From Pterois miles (Eukaryota; Chordata; Actinopteri; Perciformes; Scorpaenidae), in NCBI GenBank assembly GCA_947000775.1, contig CAMQGK010000052.1:33572501-33636500 (forward strand): a stretch of DNA of 64,000 nt, read 5' to 3'. The translations under genes were made by a program, and so were the position numbers. This document shows, in pieces, positions 1 through 10,211 of this stretch (its first letter is position 1; each line of letters starts with the position of its first letter). Below the pieces are notes generated by a model. It was given only the letters and a program-made list of their open reading frames with translations, was not told where the DNA came from and did no database searches.

Positions 1-2198
1 GTATTTCTTCAAGAGCAAAATACGGCACTGAAAGCAATGTTTTCTCTCTTCTGACTGATTTTCGCAAAAATTTGATTGACAGATGGTTCATCCAATCACC
101 TGCCAAGTATTTTTTTGAAAGTGCCCTTTTCCAAACAGTTTCCAATGACTGTTTCTCAGCTGTTCTGTGTAACAAACCGTCTGCTGGGTCAAACAACCTT
201 TAATGCACCTTTGTAAAGAGCAGCTAACCGATATGATCAGTGTGCACTACTGAGAGCTGCTAAAACCTTTGAGGACTTCAACAAATGAATATTTTCCAGA
301 GGGAGGTATTTAATCAAGACTTAACAACTGCTTGTTTGGATTTATAGAGCAGCCTCAAAGAGAAGAAAACAACCATCTTCTATGCAGCCTCTGCGGTCTC
401 TGGATCCCCTGAACACGGGGACAGCTGTAGCTGGTTGTGGGCTGTTGACTGGTGCTTTATTCATGACGTGAGAGGCTCATTAATAGGAGGGCCCGAACCT
501 GACTAAAAGCCTGGGGAAACATTCAACTAACAGCCCGGTTTCATTCATTCATTCCCACTGTTAGCGCGGCAGTCAGGTCACATCCGACCCCACCCCCCCT
601 ACCCGCCGCAGGTCAACCGACAGCGCTGCACACAGGAGGTATTTGTAAGGATGAGGGCCGAGCCAGCTGCTTCAAGTCCACCTGTCGATTTGGCAAATTA
701 GCCTAACAATCTCTCCATGACCAATTACTGTGGAATAGGACCTGCAACACTACGTATATCACGGTAAATGGGTAACATGGAGCGGAGGTTTGAGAAGAAA
801 GAGGCCAAGCACGCCTAATGAGGGCAGCTCAATGGCCTTCAATGTTACACAATATTATTCTGGAGAAATCCTTAAAATAAGGAGCTCCAAGAAAACACTA
901 ATCTGAAGTTTTGAAGTAGATAAACTGATGCTGACTAGAGGCCACGATAATATCTACAGAGACAAAACAAATGAGTCCTGCCAGACCAGAGGGGAAAACA
1001 ATTCACCGCTCACTACTGGCTGTATTACCTGAAGGTGCCTCCTTGTCAATTCTGGCTACTTACAAACAGAAAAAAACCTAAAAGTAGCTGTGTGGTGGGA
1101 TGCACTACTATGCAACGAGGTAAAGAACACTGTTCGTATGAGCTACTGAACCGAAAAACTGAGTTTTTATGATTACAGAAGTGAGGCATCAGCTGCAAGA
1201 ATGGAAAACTGTGGATCCTGATACTCAGTATGCCGACGTGTGCAGCACGTATTTTGTCCGAATGTCAGTTTTAAGCTAACTATATTTATGCAAGTTAAGA
1301 TAAAGGATTTTGAGTATGCAACTTGTGTTATACTGGAATGTGGATAAATCAGAATGCTATGCAGTATTGTTTGTAAGTGTCTTAGACACATACAGATAGA
1401 TACTACAGTAGCTTGACAACACATAGCTAACAGCTAACATCTTTTTAATCATCATCCGTCATAATTTCAGTTATCGACTGCACCCCTGGTAGATACAGTG
1501 TGCTAAAATAATCCTTTGACATGCTGAAATCTGATGTTTTTAGCTAGTTAGAGGTATTCTGTTAGCGTTTCAGCCCTTGGTTGCATATTGTGGCCCTGAC
1601 TGTTTTCCCCCGGTGGTCTCTGCAGTAATACATTTGGAAAAACATTTATCAACGTGTACTCCAGTCATCTGTCTGCAAGGTAGTGACAACACCCTGAGTA
1701 TTTCATGGTGGTTATTTGAAATTTACAATAAAATCAAATACCAAATAAAGTTTTTTTTTCTCTTTGCTTTTTAGAAACATCAATAAATGCAGGTAAGAGA
1801 AGCTGTGCACAAGTTGTGGCACAGGGAGATTTGTGTTTGACTAAGCAGCAGCCTCTTTCACCCTGCTTGTTCAAGGCGGGAATGGCGCGCTGTTATTCCA
1901 CCTCGCTGTTCTGTATGAACGGTACAAAGACAGAATGAGGGGATGCAGTGGTTCCGCCTCTGAGCCGGCAGCAGATGTAGTCACAGAGCCGAGCTGATTG
2001 TTCCTGGGCCATCAGAAAGTACTACCCTAAGAGCAGGGACCAGGACTGTGCCAGAGAAACCAAATTTATCGGACGATATGTAGGTAAGTCTCATGGGTTC
2101 CTGAAATTGTTCCTGCAGTATTGACGTCAACATCGCCATGTACAGTGCAAATTACACCCAACATCTCTACATATGTTTGGTTCTTAGTAGGCTTTTAC
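1..2198 (-). other. sap30l: sap30l intron 3 (partial) running off the window
   Basis: The GTAAAA donor of exon 3 opens this interval. I looked for the expected C-terminal exon on the minus strand and did not find it, so the intron should extend past the left edge. The sequence is unique in character, with no repeat, RNA or second gene that I recognise. Confidence 0.7.
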
Positions 2199-2297
2199 CT
2201 CTGCCAGCTGAGCCTTGTTAAGTCCAGGTCTGGTCTGCAGCTTGTAGTGTCGCTTGTAGCGCCTCAACGTATTCACCTGCAGCTGGAAAAGGTCGAC
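2199..2297 (-). CDS. sap30l: sap30l coding exon 3
   Basis: The exon has 99 bp (33 codons), with a TTCAG acceptor at 2302-2298 and a GTAAAA donor at 2198-2193. It encodes VDLFQLQVNTLRRYKRHYKL followed by QTRPGLNKAQLAE, the first part of the Sin3-interaction domain. The frame joins exon 2 in phase 0. The next exon (family sequence starting TVSRHF) is not found to the left. Confidence 0.95.
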
Positions 2298-5024
2298 CTG
2301 AACACACAACAGAGACGGGGATGCAGTCAGTCAGTGAATTACGAGGGACGGTAACTTTTCATCCTGCCTCCGTCTTGGAAAAATTTCAGTGATTTACTTA
2401 AGACTCCCAGAGGCTTCTGCCTCTTTTTCTGCTTTTAAAGGAGATGAAACTTTAATGATCTCCATGAAGAAATTGGGTCAGTGCAGCAACAAACACTAAA
2501 AAGCAACACAAACACAGCCGAGTACAGGATGAATATAGAACTTCTTAAAAAGAGTAATGTTGGTTCAGGGAGCATATTCTAACAACAAATCCACCAGGAC
2601 TTTTTTTAAAGTTTCCCTGTTGATTTTTTTTGTTTCTCTTTTTCTATTGTGCTTCAGCTTTGATGTCTGTGGTGAACACTGAGAAACAGTTCGGTCCACA
2701 TTACCTCAGGCACTTCCACATCATGGTCCGGGGACTCTCCTCCATCGTCACTGGTCTTCCTCTTCCTCTTGTTGCGGACGCTCTGGATGAAGTTCTTATG
2801 GAAGTCGCAGATATAGAGATGTCTCACCTATAAAGATATTAATGAGTGTTAAAAGGAGAAGTCTACTATGTACAAAACCTCTGTTTAGTTTAACAGTCAC
2901 AGCATCATTGCACTAGGATCATAACACTATTCAGTGGGAGACTAGGCTGGCGTATGGTTTGAAATTCATCAATACCGGTCCCAATATGATACCTGCGTTT
3001 CAGTACCAATACCAAAACAATACTTAAAAAAAATACTTTAATTGGAGGAATATAAAGATTCTTCCAACACATTATTTTTTTTCCTTTAACAAAACCAAAC
3101 TTAAATTGAAAGTCATAATCAAATCAGTGCCTAATGTTATCTCATCATACACAGCTGTGCAAGATAAACTAGTGTAAATCTGTCAAAGATTTAGCTCCAA
3201 AAGGAAGCATCTAATCAAAGATGCACACAAGACCTTGTAAACATTTTTGACTTAGATGCCCAACCCTAACTACAGGCTAACAACTGGAGCTTGCTCTGAT
3301 GTGTATGTGCTGCCTTGGCTGAATATGCAACGTTAATGCTGACCCCCTGTGAACTCGTACATTGATTCCTCTGGGCCACAACATGTGACTTGTCACGAGT
3401 CCCAGTATGCCTGTAAAAAACATCTGGACAAACAGCAGAACACGCACTAAACACAGCTGAGCTCATTTCTGTATACTGTGAGCAACAAGTCACTTTCTAA
3501 GGATCACAGAGCAGATAAAAGGCCCTGGATACAATGATGTAAAGCAGGGGGGCGTACAGCAACAGCAGCAACAACAAAATCGTTAGCCATCCCTGCATTC
3601 GATGGCAACACGGCTGTATGCTAGGAGGCCCCACTGAGCTGGGGGCCCCTACTGACCCCCTGGTTCTTCCACCTCTATGTGCATTGTGCCTGTTGCCTTA
3701 AGTAGTCAACAGGTACAGGGCACACAGAACATTACCCAGCCCCCAGGTTGGATGTGTTGGCTTTGTTGTGGGTTGATTAAAGGAAAATGTGAACGTAATA
3801 TCAACAGAAAGAAATGACGATATTAAAGCTAGATTTCCATACAGAGACTCAAACTTAATTATGGTATTTTTATTGTCTGTGTTGATGTATTTTCATGTTG
3901 AGATGCATGCATTTGTGAAAAGGTCCAGTTAAACTGGCAACAACCTTGCTGTATGCTGTAATGTGTGAATCACAAACTAAAGACTAAATAAATTAATAAA
4001 CACTTGAGCCACCCCGAAAATGTTTAAAGTGTACATTGCAGACCTGAAACACTAAGTCTGATCACTTATTCTTATCGCTTATTCCCAAACAACTTCTGCT
4101 ATCGATCAAATGACCACACAGGGAAGCTCAGGACTTTGAGGCACTGGAACAGTTGCCTGCTTGGGGATCCAGCCTTGGTTATGTGCCTGTGTCAAAACAA
4201 GTTTGTCTCACTGTGTTCTGGCAAGGCACACAAAACATTTTGTTGTACTTCTGTGTAGCCACCGCACACTGTAAATAGGTTTGTCATTTAAAGACACAGC
4301 AGGCAATAGAAAGGCGGAGAGGGGACATGCAAACTTACGGCAGACAGAAGCTAAAGTGTGAGGACAAATATAGGTCCAGAGTGGTGTTAAGTACACTGGA
4401 GCTCACACACATGCGTAACGAAGCCGGTGACTTTAGCTGAACTGAGGTTAAACCACGCAGCTGGTTTTCCTGGCAACAGCCATTTTATGAAGAGCAGCGG
4501 GGGCGTGTTAGAGGAAAGTGTTGTAATGAGCTGGAAGTTGGTGTGAGCAGGATCCTGCAGTCATGCACGTCGCCCAGGTAGCTAAGTTAGCACAGCTAAC
4601 TTTAGCCTGATATTTAAACGCCGTGAGAACACATTTAGCTTCAGACGACACCACACCGATCGCTGCTTCCAGCAACAGCACATCTGCTCTTTTGTTTATT
4701 TTCGTCAACTGACGCTTGACCGGATACCTAGCATTAGCTGACAGCTGAGCGCTAGCTAACTTTGAGCCATCAGCTGACACTCACAATCACCTATTTAAGT
4801 GTCAAATCATAACAACGTGATCATATGATGCCACTTACGCTCTTGTCAATGTCAAGTTTCAGCTTCTTCTGTGATATGCTCTTCTGGATCCTCTTGCTGA
4901 AGGAGGCGTTTCCAGCTGACCGGCCGCAGCGCTCACCGTCCTCGATCAGACAGCAGCTCTGTCCATAAAACGGCGGAGCCGGCGGTCCATCGTGGCTGTC
5001 TTCCTCAGTGCTAAATCCATTCAT
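2199..5024 (-). CDS. sap30l: sap30l, Sin3A-associated protein 30-like (exons 1-3; C-terminus outside window)
   Basis: Three minus-strand exons join in phase 0 to give 136 residues that match SAP30L family proteins almost throughout. SAP30L is a nuclear subunit of the Sin3/histone-deacetylase co-repressor; it binds DNA, phosphoinositides and the Sin3 PAH3 region. Visible parts: an N-terminus starting MNGFSTEEDS, an atypical C2CH zinc finger with Cys24/Cys25, Cys33, Cys69 and His72, a basic nuclear-localisation cluster NKRKRK at residues 81-86, an acidic linker at 89-103, and the start of the Sin3-binding region (VDLFQLQVNTLRRYKRHYKL) from residue 104. All introns have GT/AG ends. Family members run to about 180 residues, so roughly 45 C-terminal residues are missing here; no matching exon is present at 1-2198. 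The short, SAP30L-like N-terminus favours sap30l over sap30. No frameshift or stop is seen. Confidence 0.96.
2298..2704 (-). other. sap30l: sap30l intron 2
   Basis: A 407-bp intron with a GTAATG donor and TTCAG acceptor. Nothing else is recognised in it. Confidence 0.9.
2705..2827 (-). CDS. sap30l: sap30l coding exon 2
   Basis: The exon has 123 bp (41 codons), with a TATAG acceptor at 2832-2828 and a GTAATG donor after the final GAG. It encodes VRHLYICDFHKNFIQSV, which completes the zinc finger with Cys69 and His72, then the RNKRKRKT nuclear-localisation cluster and the acidic DDGGESPDHDVEVPE linker. Confidence 0.96.
2828..4838 (-). other. sap30l: sap30l intron 1
   Basis: A 2,011-bp GT/AG intron. 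It is mostly unique sequence. Around 2950-3030 there is a short stretch of the 'ataccggtcc...agtaccaatacc' type that resembles decayed fish repeats. No coding potential or RNA gene was recognised in it. Confidence 0.85.
4839..5024 (-). CDS. sap30l: sap30l coding exon 1
   Basis: This exon encodes residues 1-62, from the ATG at 5024 to KLDIDKS, and is followed by a GTAAGT donor at 4838-4833. It supplies the first half of the zinc finger (QSCCLIEDGERCGR) and the KRIQKSISQKKLK basic stretch. The start fits the family N-terminus exactly and no upstream in-frame extension is needed. Confidence 0.96.
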
Positions 5025-5770
5025 TCTGTACTATTATATTGCTTTTTGTGCAACAGCCCAATAAATAAAAAACAATAAAAACAGCGTTGTTCTGGCTACC
5101 AAGTCTCTTGTTGACGCGTTGTCCTTTTGTGAAAGGCAATCCGGTAGCTTTAATGTTAGCTAGCTAGCTAGCTCGGCTAAGTGGCTAGTTCGCGAGCTAT
5201 CAGCCCGTTATTTACCGTTAATTCAAACTCTGTCGACTTATTTTCAGACGTGATAGTCTCTGGTTGAATACATATTCCCGTAGATCTCCGTCAGACTCAC
5301 ACCACAACACAGCGGCAGCTAACGTCAGTTAGCTCCAGCGCTAGCAGCACCGCAAGGTGGCTGAGCTGCCGCTAACGAACAAATTCCTATGGTGAGACCG
5401 TCGCTGTTCCTCCCCGTAACAACCCGCTACTCTTCCGTAAGATATATCGCATATCACAACAATCTCATACGATTCTAAGCTAAAAGGCGACAACCGGCAA
5501 CAACACACGACTCAACTTTGAAGAAACCTCACATTTATGTGAGACTGCAGCTCAACAATCGCGGTACTCTTTCAGAACAGCTCGTACAATGGACGTGCTC
5601 CGTCTCCGTGGCGGAAGTTGCCGTTACGGGCGTCGATTGGCCAATTTTTCTTAAAGGCGGGCTTAGCGTGCGAGCTCTGCTGTCCCATTGGCTGTAGAAG
5701 ACATCTATCTTTTGGCGGCTCTTCCTGTAACACTCGGCGTCATGTTTTCTACTATGAACAAGAGTTAAAA
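5025..5770 (-). promoter_or_regulatory. sap30l: sap30l 5' UTR and CpG-rich TATA-less promoter
   Basis: CpG density rises sharply from about 4.9 to 5.77 kb, around the first exon. At 5636-5645 two CCAAT boxes meet head to head (ATTGGCCAAT), and a third sits at 5687-5691 (ATTGG, CCAAT on the gene strand). An ETS-like GCGGAAGT is at 5611-5618 and a GC box (GGCGGG) at about 5656-5661. No TATA box is evident. The cluster lies about 590-670 bp above the ATG, so the 5' UTR is long or contains a noncoding exon. A (GCTA)n run lies at about 5155-5172. The transcription start itself cannot be read from sequence. Confidence 0.65.
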
Positions 5771-6045
5771 GGTGGCGTCACCGCCCGTTGACGGACTTTT
5801 AACCACACAAGACATTTGCGATACAACAGTTTCATCAGCTTTTATTATAAATGCGTTTTAAGGAATTTAAACACGTCGACTGCATGATATGCTGATCTAA
5901 ACACGCATGTATGAATGGGAAATCTACAGCCGTAAAGTCTGGTTCTTTGAGCTAGGCTGGTTGTTTCAGATAGTTGTTTACCACTTTAAAGACTCATGCA
6001 TAACTTTTGTGAATTGTTTGTAATGTTGTTGCCGGATATTGATCA

Positions 6046-6130
6046 ACAGTCAAGTTTATTTATATAGCACGTTTAAAAACAACTGGAGTTGACCACAGTG
6101 CTGAGCAAGGACCCAACCTGACTGTAATTC
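6046..6130 (-). repeat. LINE 3'-end fragment
   Basis: The stretch 'caagtttatttatatagcac' followed by 'cagtgctgagcaaggac' resembles the 3' UTR end of the LINE at 19.8 kb, which begins 'tatttatatagcacatttca' on the plus strand. It is therefore read as a minus-strand, 3'-end-only copy. Confidence 0.5.
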
Positions 6131-6366
6131 AACCTTTCACCACGCGGGGGAGACAGAGGTTCACAAATGAGCAGCAATCGGGGAAGGCCGACAATAACAT
6201 TCCTTAACTTACTGAATACTGTGTACTGTCAGTCACACGTTTGAGAGTTTTGTACTTCAATATTTCTGGTTACATCTTAAGTATTTGTGGTTATGATTTA
6301 AAGGGGTATTCAGTGATTTAGAATTGCTCTCCCTTAAAGTTGGAAGCATTGCAAGATGCATTTAAA

Positions 6367-6666
6367 AAGATAAGATAAGATAAGATATTCCTTTATTAGT
6401 CCCACAGTGGGGAAATTCAGTTTTACACTCTGTTGTTCACACAGTACAAATACATGCGTCAATGGAGAGATGTCAGAGTGAGGGGGCTGCTCCTGACAAG
6501 CGCCCAGAGCAGCTGGGGGTTTGGTGCCTTGCTCAGGGGCACCTCGGCAGTGCCCAAGAGGTAAACTGGCAGCTCTCCAGCAACCAGTTGGTCTTGGTCC
6601 ATGGAGGACTTGAACCGGTGACCTCCGCGTCCTAACCCAAGTCCTTACGGACTGAGCTACTGCCGC
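6367..6666 (-). mobile_element. tRNA-derived SINE, minus strand, subfamily B
   Basis: Read on the minus strand it begins with a Pol III A-box-like segment (tagctcagtccgtaagg) and a B-box-like segment (ggttcaagtcc). A body with 'ctggagagctgccagttta' and 'ggtgcccctgagcaaggcac' follows, then the tail 'tgaatttccccactgtggg' plus 'actaataaagg', ending in (ATCTT)n. Four other copies in the window align with it over full length. The central block resembles the V-SINE type of teleosts. No intact target duplication is visible. Confidence 0.9.
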
Positions 6667-7384
6667 TAAGTCAAAGCAGTAAAGGCTGATGCATCTTGAC
6701 TTTAAGTCTTTGGTATGAGTAAAGTTTAAAAATGTGGGATTCTACAGTTCCCATAATACACTAAATAAAGTGTGTGTATTTAAAATACAGGTCTTCTGTA
6801 AAATATCTCTTCAGCCTACCTGAAGATAACCACGATGACATCAGGGTGATTGTCTTATACTTGAGAAAGCTTCCTCAAGAGCTAAAATATGTTTTGCAGC
6901 TGTTTTCACATCCTGAGTACTCCCCACTTTCAAAAATATCTAAGTAACGATAACATATTGTTTTGTATGATGTAAATAAAATATGTGACATTAGTTTACA
7001 TTGCATGCAATCAAATGTCAGATAAAATAACTGTTGTGATGCTTAATATGTTCAGTTTTTGGTGAGACGGTCACCATGTCAGTGAGGCCCAAAATTAAAC
7101 TCCTTACACTTTATTATGATTCTGCAAGTTGAGTCATGATTGTTTTGGTGATGATAGAGGTTGTTTATTCAAAATACAATAATCAGGAAGTTGCTTATTT
7201 GTAGCACAGGAATGAACCAATTCAAATCATAATGCTACAGCATATAGTAAAATAGCATTTTATGCATTATGGTGTATAATGAGTTTGTTGCAAGGATCTG
7301 GGGAAGGTTTATTTGCCAAGTATGTGTGAAAATGCGGGGAATGTGACTCTGGTTTTGTGCTTCTTTCAAGTGTAATGTTTCCTG
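6667..7384. other. no gene or repeat recognised
   Basis: AT-rich unique sequence. I see no exon, RNA gene or dispersed-family copy in this stretch. Confidence 0.5.
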
Positions 7385-7645
7385 TTTCAGCATGAGAAAT
7401 CTGTGCACAATGCCAGGTCCATAAAAAAATGTTTTTCCTGTTGTTGTGGAAGAACTTGACCTGCACAGAGCCCTGACCTCAACACCTTGGGGATGAAATG
7501 AAACACCAGACTGTCATCATCCAACATCAGTGTCCAACCTCACTGATGCTCTTGTATCCGAATGAGAACAAATCCCTGCTGAATTGTGTGGAAAGCCTGA
7601 AACCAGAAGCGTGGAGGCTGTTCTAGCAGGCTGGATGGCCACATT
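7385..7645 (+). pseudogene. decayed Tc1-like transposon, transposase C-terminal remnant
   Basis: Segments such as 'ccaggtccataaa', 'gtggaagaacttgacctgc', 'agagccctgacctcaacacc', 'tcagtgtccaacctcactga' and 'gtggaggctgttctagcagg' match in order the 3' part of a common teleost Tc1-type element. In intact relatives this part codes for the LNPIEHLWDE...RRVEAVI end of a DDE transposase. The frame is broken throughout. A related relic lies at 50.7-51.0 kb. Confidence 0.7.
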
Positions 7646-7689
7646 ATGAGTTGTTAGAGTTAATTTAGGGAAGCAGCCAGTCAGCAAGT

Positions 7690-8110
7690 CCAGAGAGCGA
7701 GAGAAAGCTTTAAAAGCCCACTTAAATGTGAAGCTGTCCGTATTATGCGAGTTTACTAATGATGCTCTTTGTTTGTTGCCATTCGTCTAATGCGATATTT
7801 GCTCTCATGTGCAAACTCTGCCTCATCATGCTCGCCTAATAGCTGAGAGAGGACAAGACGTGAGAGAAAGGTGGAGAGAGAGGACACCATAAAAAAATGC
7901 TGAAGGATTAAAGACAATTGGATTACCTTTTTTGTTGGTAATGGTCCTGGGCCCAATAAAGACTCTTTAATGGGTATCTCTGACAAGACGACTGTGGAGA
8001 CTTAATAGCCTGGTGTCTCTTCGCACCCATGTATGGCCTATGAGTGGAGGGGAATACTGATTGTGTGCTGACTGATTGACTTTAAAAGTGGCAGATGATG
8101 GAGCGCTAGA
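7690..8110. other. unique stretch, possible conserved noncoding element
   Basis: This is complex, repeat-free sequence with clustered core motifs: ACTAATGATG near 7755, TCTAATGCGATA near 7785, ACAATTGGATTA at 7914-7925 and TTTAATGGG near 7968. Such stretches are often enhancers, but this is judged only by appearance. It has no coding frame of interest. Confidence 0.25.
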
Positions 8111-8215
8111 ACATTAACAGGTTTTTCACTTTGCAATTTAGAGGTTTATATCATCAGGGAAATGCCTCTAAGAGGCAATAACATGTAAAGTGGTCTTGCA
8201 GTGTATTCAAAGTTG

Positions 8216-8218
<3 letters not shown>

Positions 8219-8260
<42 letters not shown>
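8219..8260. repeat. (CT)21 microsatellite
   Basis: An uninterrupted CT dinucleotide run of 42 bp. Confidence 0.98.
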
Positions 8261-8263
<3 letters not shown>

Positions 8264-8932
8264 AGCTGGTGTGACAAGTTGAGCGTTATATGACATCCCA
8301 TGAGACTCAAGGAAATGGGCCACGCTGAAGAGCAATATTACTTCAGCCATGAATAAATCACTGCTGGCTAAAAGCTATCACAGCTTGTGTGTTGTCAGAT
8401 GAAATGATTATGAGATTAACATTTAGTTAAAGTGTGTTTTAGCGCCATCAGTCACAGGGATGATTAAAGTCATAAAAAGTAGGGAAAAAAAAAACACAGG
8501 AGATGACAAGAGTCAGATCACAGAGCTGGGAAAGTTACCATGGAGGAAACCATTGTGGCCTGAATGAGCAGCGTCTCCTTGAGAGCATATATAAAGTAGG
8601 ATAATAAAGAAAGACAAAAACCGAGCATTAAGTCAAAACTGATTGAAAGGCTACCAACCAAATCCTTTCAGGTTGTAGCACAGCGGGAAATAGAAATCAT
8701 TGTAGATGCAGTACAAAGTATGTCATCGCTGCTTTTTCCTCAGACCAAGACAATTTTAACTGTTTTGGAAGGCACCCAGGTCCATGTCCCGTTCTACCCA
8801 GACTACGTAGAGGCCTTGGCCAACTGTAGGAGCCTGGTCACACTCCATACAGCAGACCAGTTTTAACATTGACGGATAGACTTAATAAATGTTGCATGAG
8901 CCAAGTACTCCAAACTAGTGAGCTTCCTCTGG
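8261..8932. other. no gene recognised
   Basis: Unique sequence with one short poly-A run near 8490. No exon or family copy is recognised. Confidence 0.5.
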
Positions 8933-9556
8933 TCCTGAAAAGTGAAGTTAATGCTGAAGTGCACTAAACTTGCATTCTCACTAATATCCAGCAAGGGGCG
9001 ACTCCTCTGGTTGCAAAAAGAAGTCTGATTGTAGGGAGGTCTATGAGAAAATGATCCTCATTCTCACTTAGTTTATTACCTCAGTAAACATTGTAAACAT
9101 GAGTTTATGGTCTCAATCGCTACTTTCAAGTCGTCTTCAATACAACAGGATGTTCATTTAGTAAATTATGGTCGCATTTAGAGTCAAATAGACCATAAAG
9201 AAGGGGATGCTTTAGGTCGGGGCTTCATTGTGATTGACAGATTGCTGCCACGGCGTTGTCCGGTCTAGGAGCTGTCTGTGTTTTTGTCTTACAACTTTAA
9301 CCCTTTCACAGCGTGTTTTCAGTTCATGAAAGTTAATGCCAACATTTTGGGCACCTGAAGATGTCTTATTGAGAGTTCACTTGTACTTAGCTCAACTCTC
9401 TGGTGTCACTTCTGGTGGCAAAAAAAACAAGATGGCAGCGCCCAAAAAACAAAACTGCGACAGCCAAAATACTGAACTCGAGGCTTCAAAACCGTAGTCC
9501 ACAAGCCAATGGATGACGCACCAGTAACTACATGCAATTTTAATATACATTCTATG
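8933..9556 (+). repeat. R1 dispersed repeat, copy a
   Basis: About 620 bp that align with 14083-14715, 35859-36386 and 46836-47416. Shared landmarks in order: 'ccagcaaggggcgactcctc', 'attacctcagtaaacattg', 'tagtaaattatggtc', 'aatagaccataaag', 'acaactttaaccctttcaca', 'aagatggcagcgccc', and an end at 'tatacattctatg', a decayed form of TATACAGTCTATG seen in other copies. It has no coding capacity and is probably a nonautonomous element. Confidence 0.85.
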
Positions 9557-10178
9557 CTCCAAACACCCTAAGGAAGAAATTTTTTAGACTCCATGGTCGA
9601 GAAAAACAGTGACAGTGATAATAAACATGTGAAATCCAGCGGCATCCATGCACTTTACACAAGACCAGCTATCAACTAACTAATTCAATTTTTAACCTGT
9701 GTCCCGTTGTTTCCCTGTTGACATTAATGCCTCTCAGGGTTAAGTGACCCATGTTCAACCCTTGTTTTGTCAATTTAAACTAGGCCAGTCAACATGGGTT
9801 GATTCATGGTCATGGCAGTTCAGATACGACCTGGGCCACAACCCCGGAGCAGTGCATGCTAATTACCTCAGCTGATAGAAATGGGCAGGAGAAATGCATG
9901 TTTGGAGGATCAGCTGGGCATGTTGGGTAATGTAAGAGCTTTTCCAAATGTGATAAAATGAGTTTATATTTTCTGAAGTTTGCTTCTTTTTATGTAATAA
10001 CATTTCTACATGAATTAGGACTGAGTTGGTTACTCTATAATAGATGGGACAGGTGACAGATGTACCTTTTTGCAAGTTTATTTGGAAAATTAAGAAAGTT
10101 AAAAAGGTACAAATAAAACATTTGTCATGCCCCGGTTGTCAGTGACTCGAATGTGTGCCGTTCATATTGAAACCGACT
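9557..10178. other. no gene recognised; short inverted motif
   Basis: Unique-looking sequence. Near 9748-9800 'acccatgtt' and 'aacatgggt' form a short inverted pair. I see no exon here. Confidence 0.45.
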
Positions 10179-10211
10179 CCGGTCCGACCCCGGCCCGACC
10201 CCGGCCCGACC
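10179..10211. repeat. 11-bp GC-rich tandem repeat, 3 units
   Basis: Three head-to-tail units read ccggtccgacc, ccggcccgacc and ccggcccgacc. This is an isolated GC- and CpG-rich island in AT-rich surroundings. Confidence 0.9.

Noticed and set aside
7260..7466. Minus-strand 68-codon frame as host exon
   Set aside because: It overlaps the start of a Tc1-like relic and has no conserved protein content.
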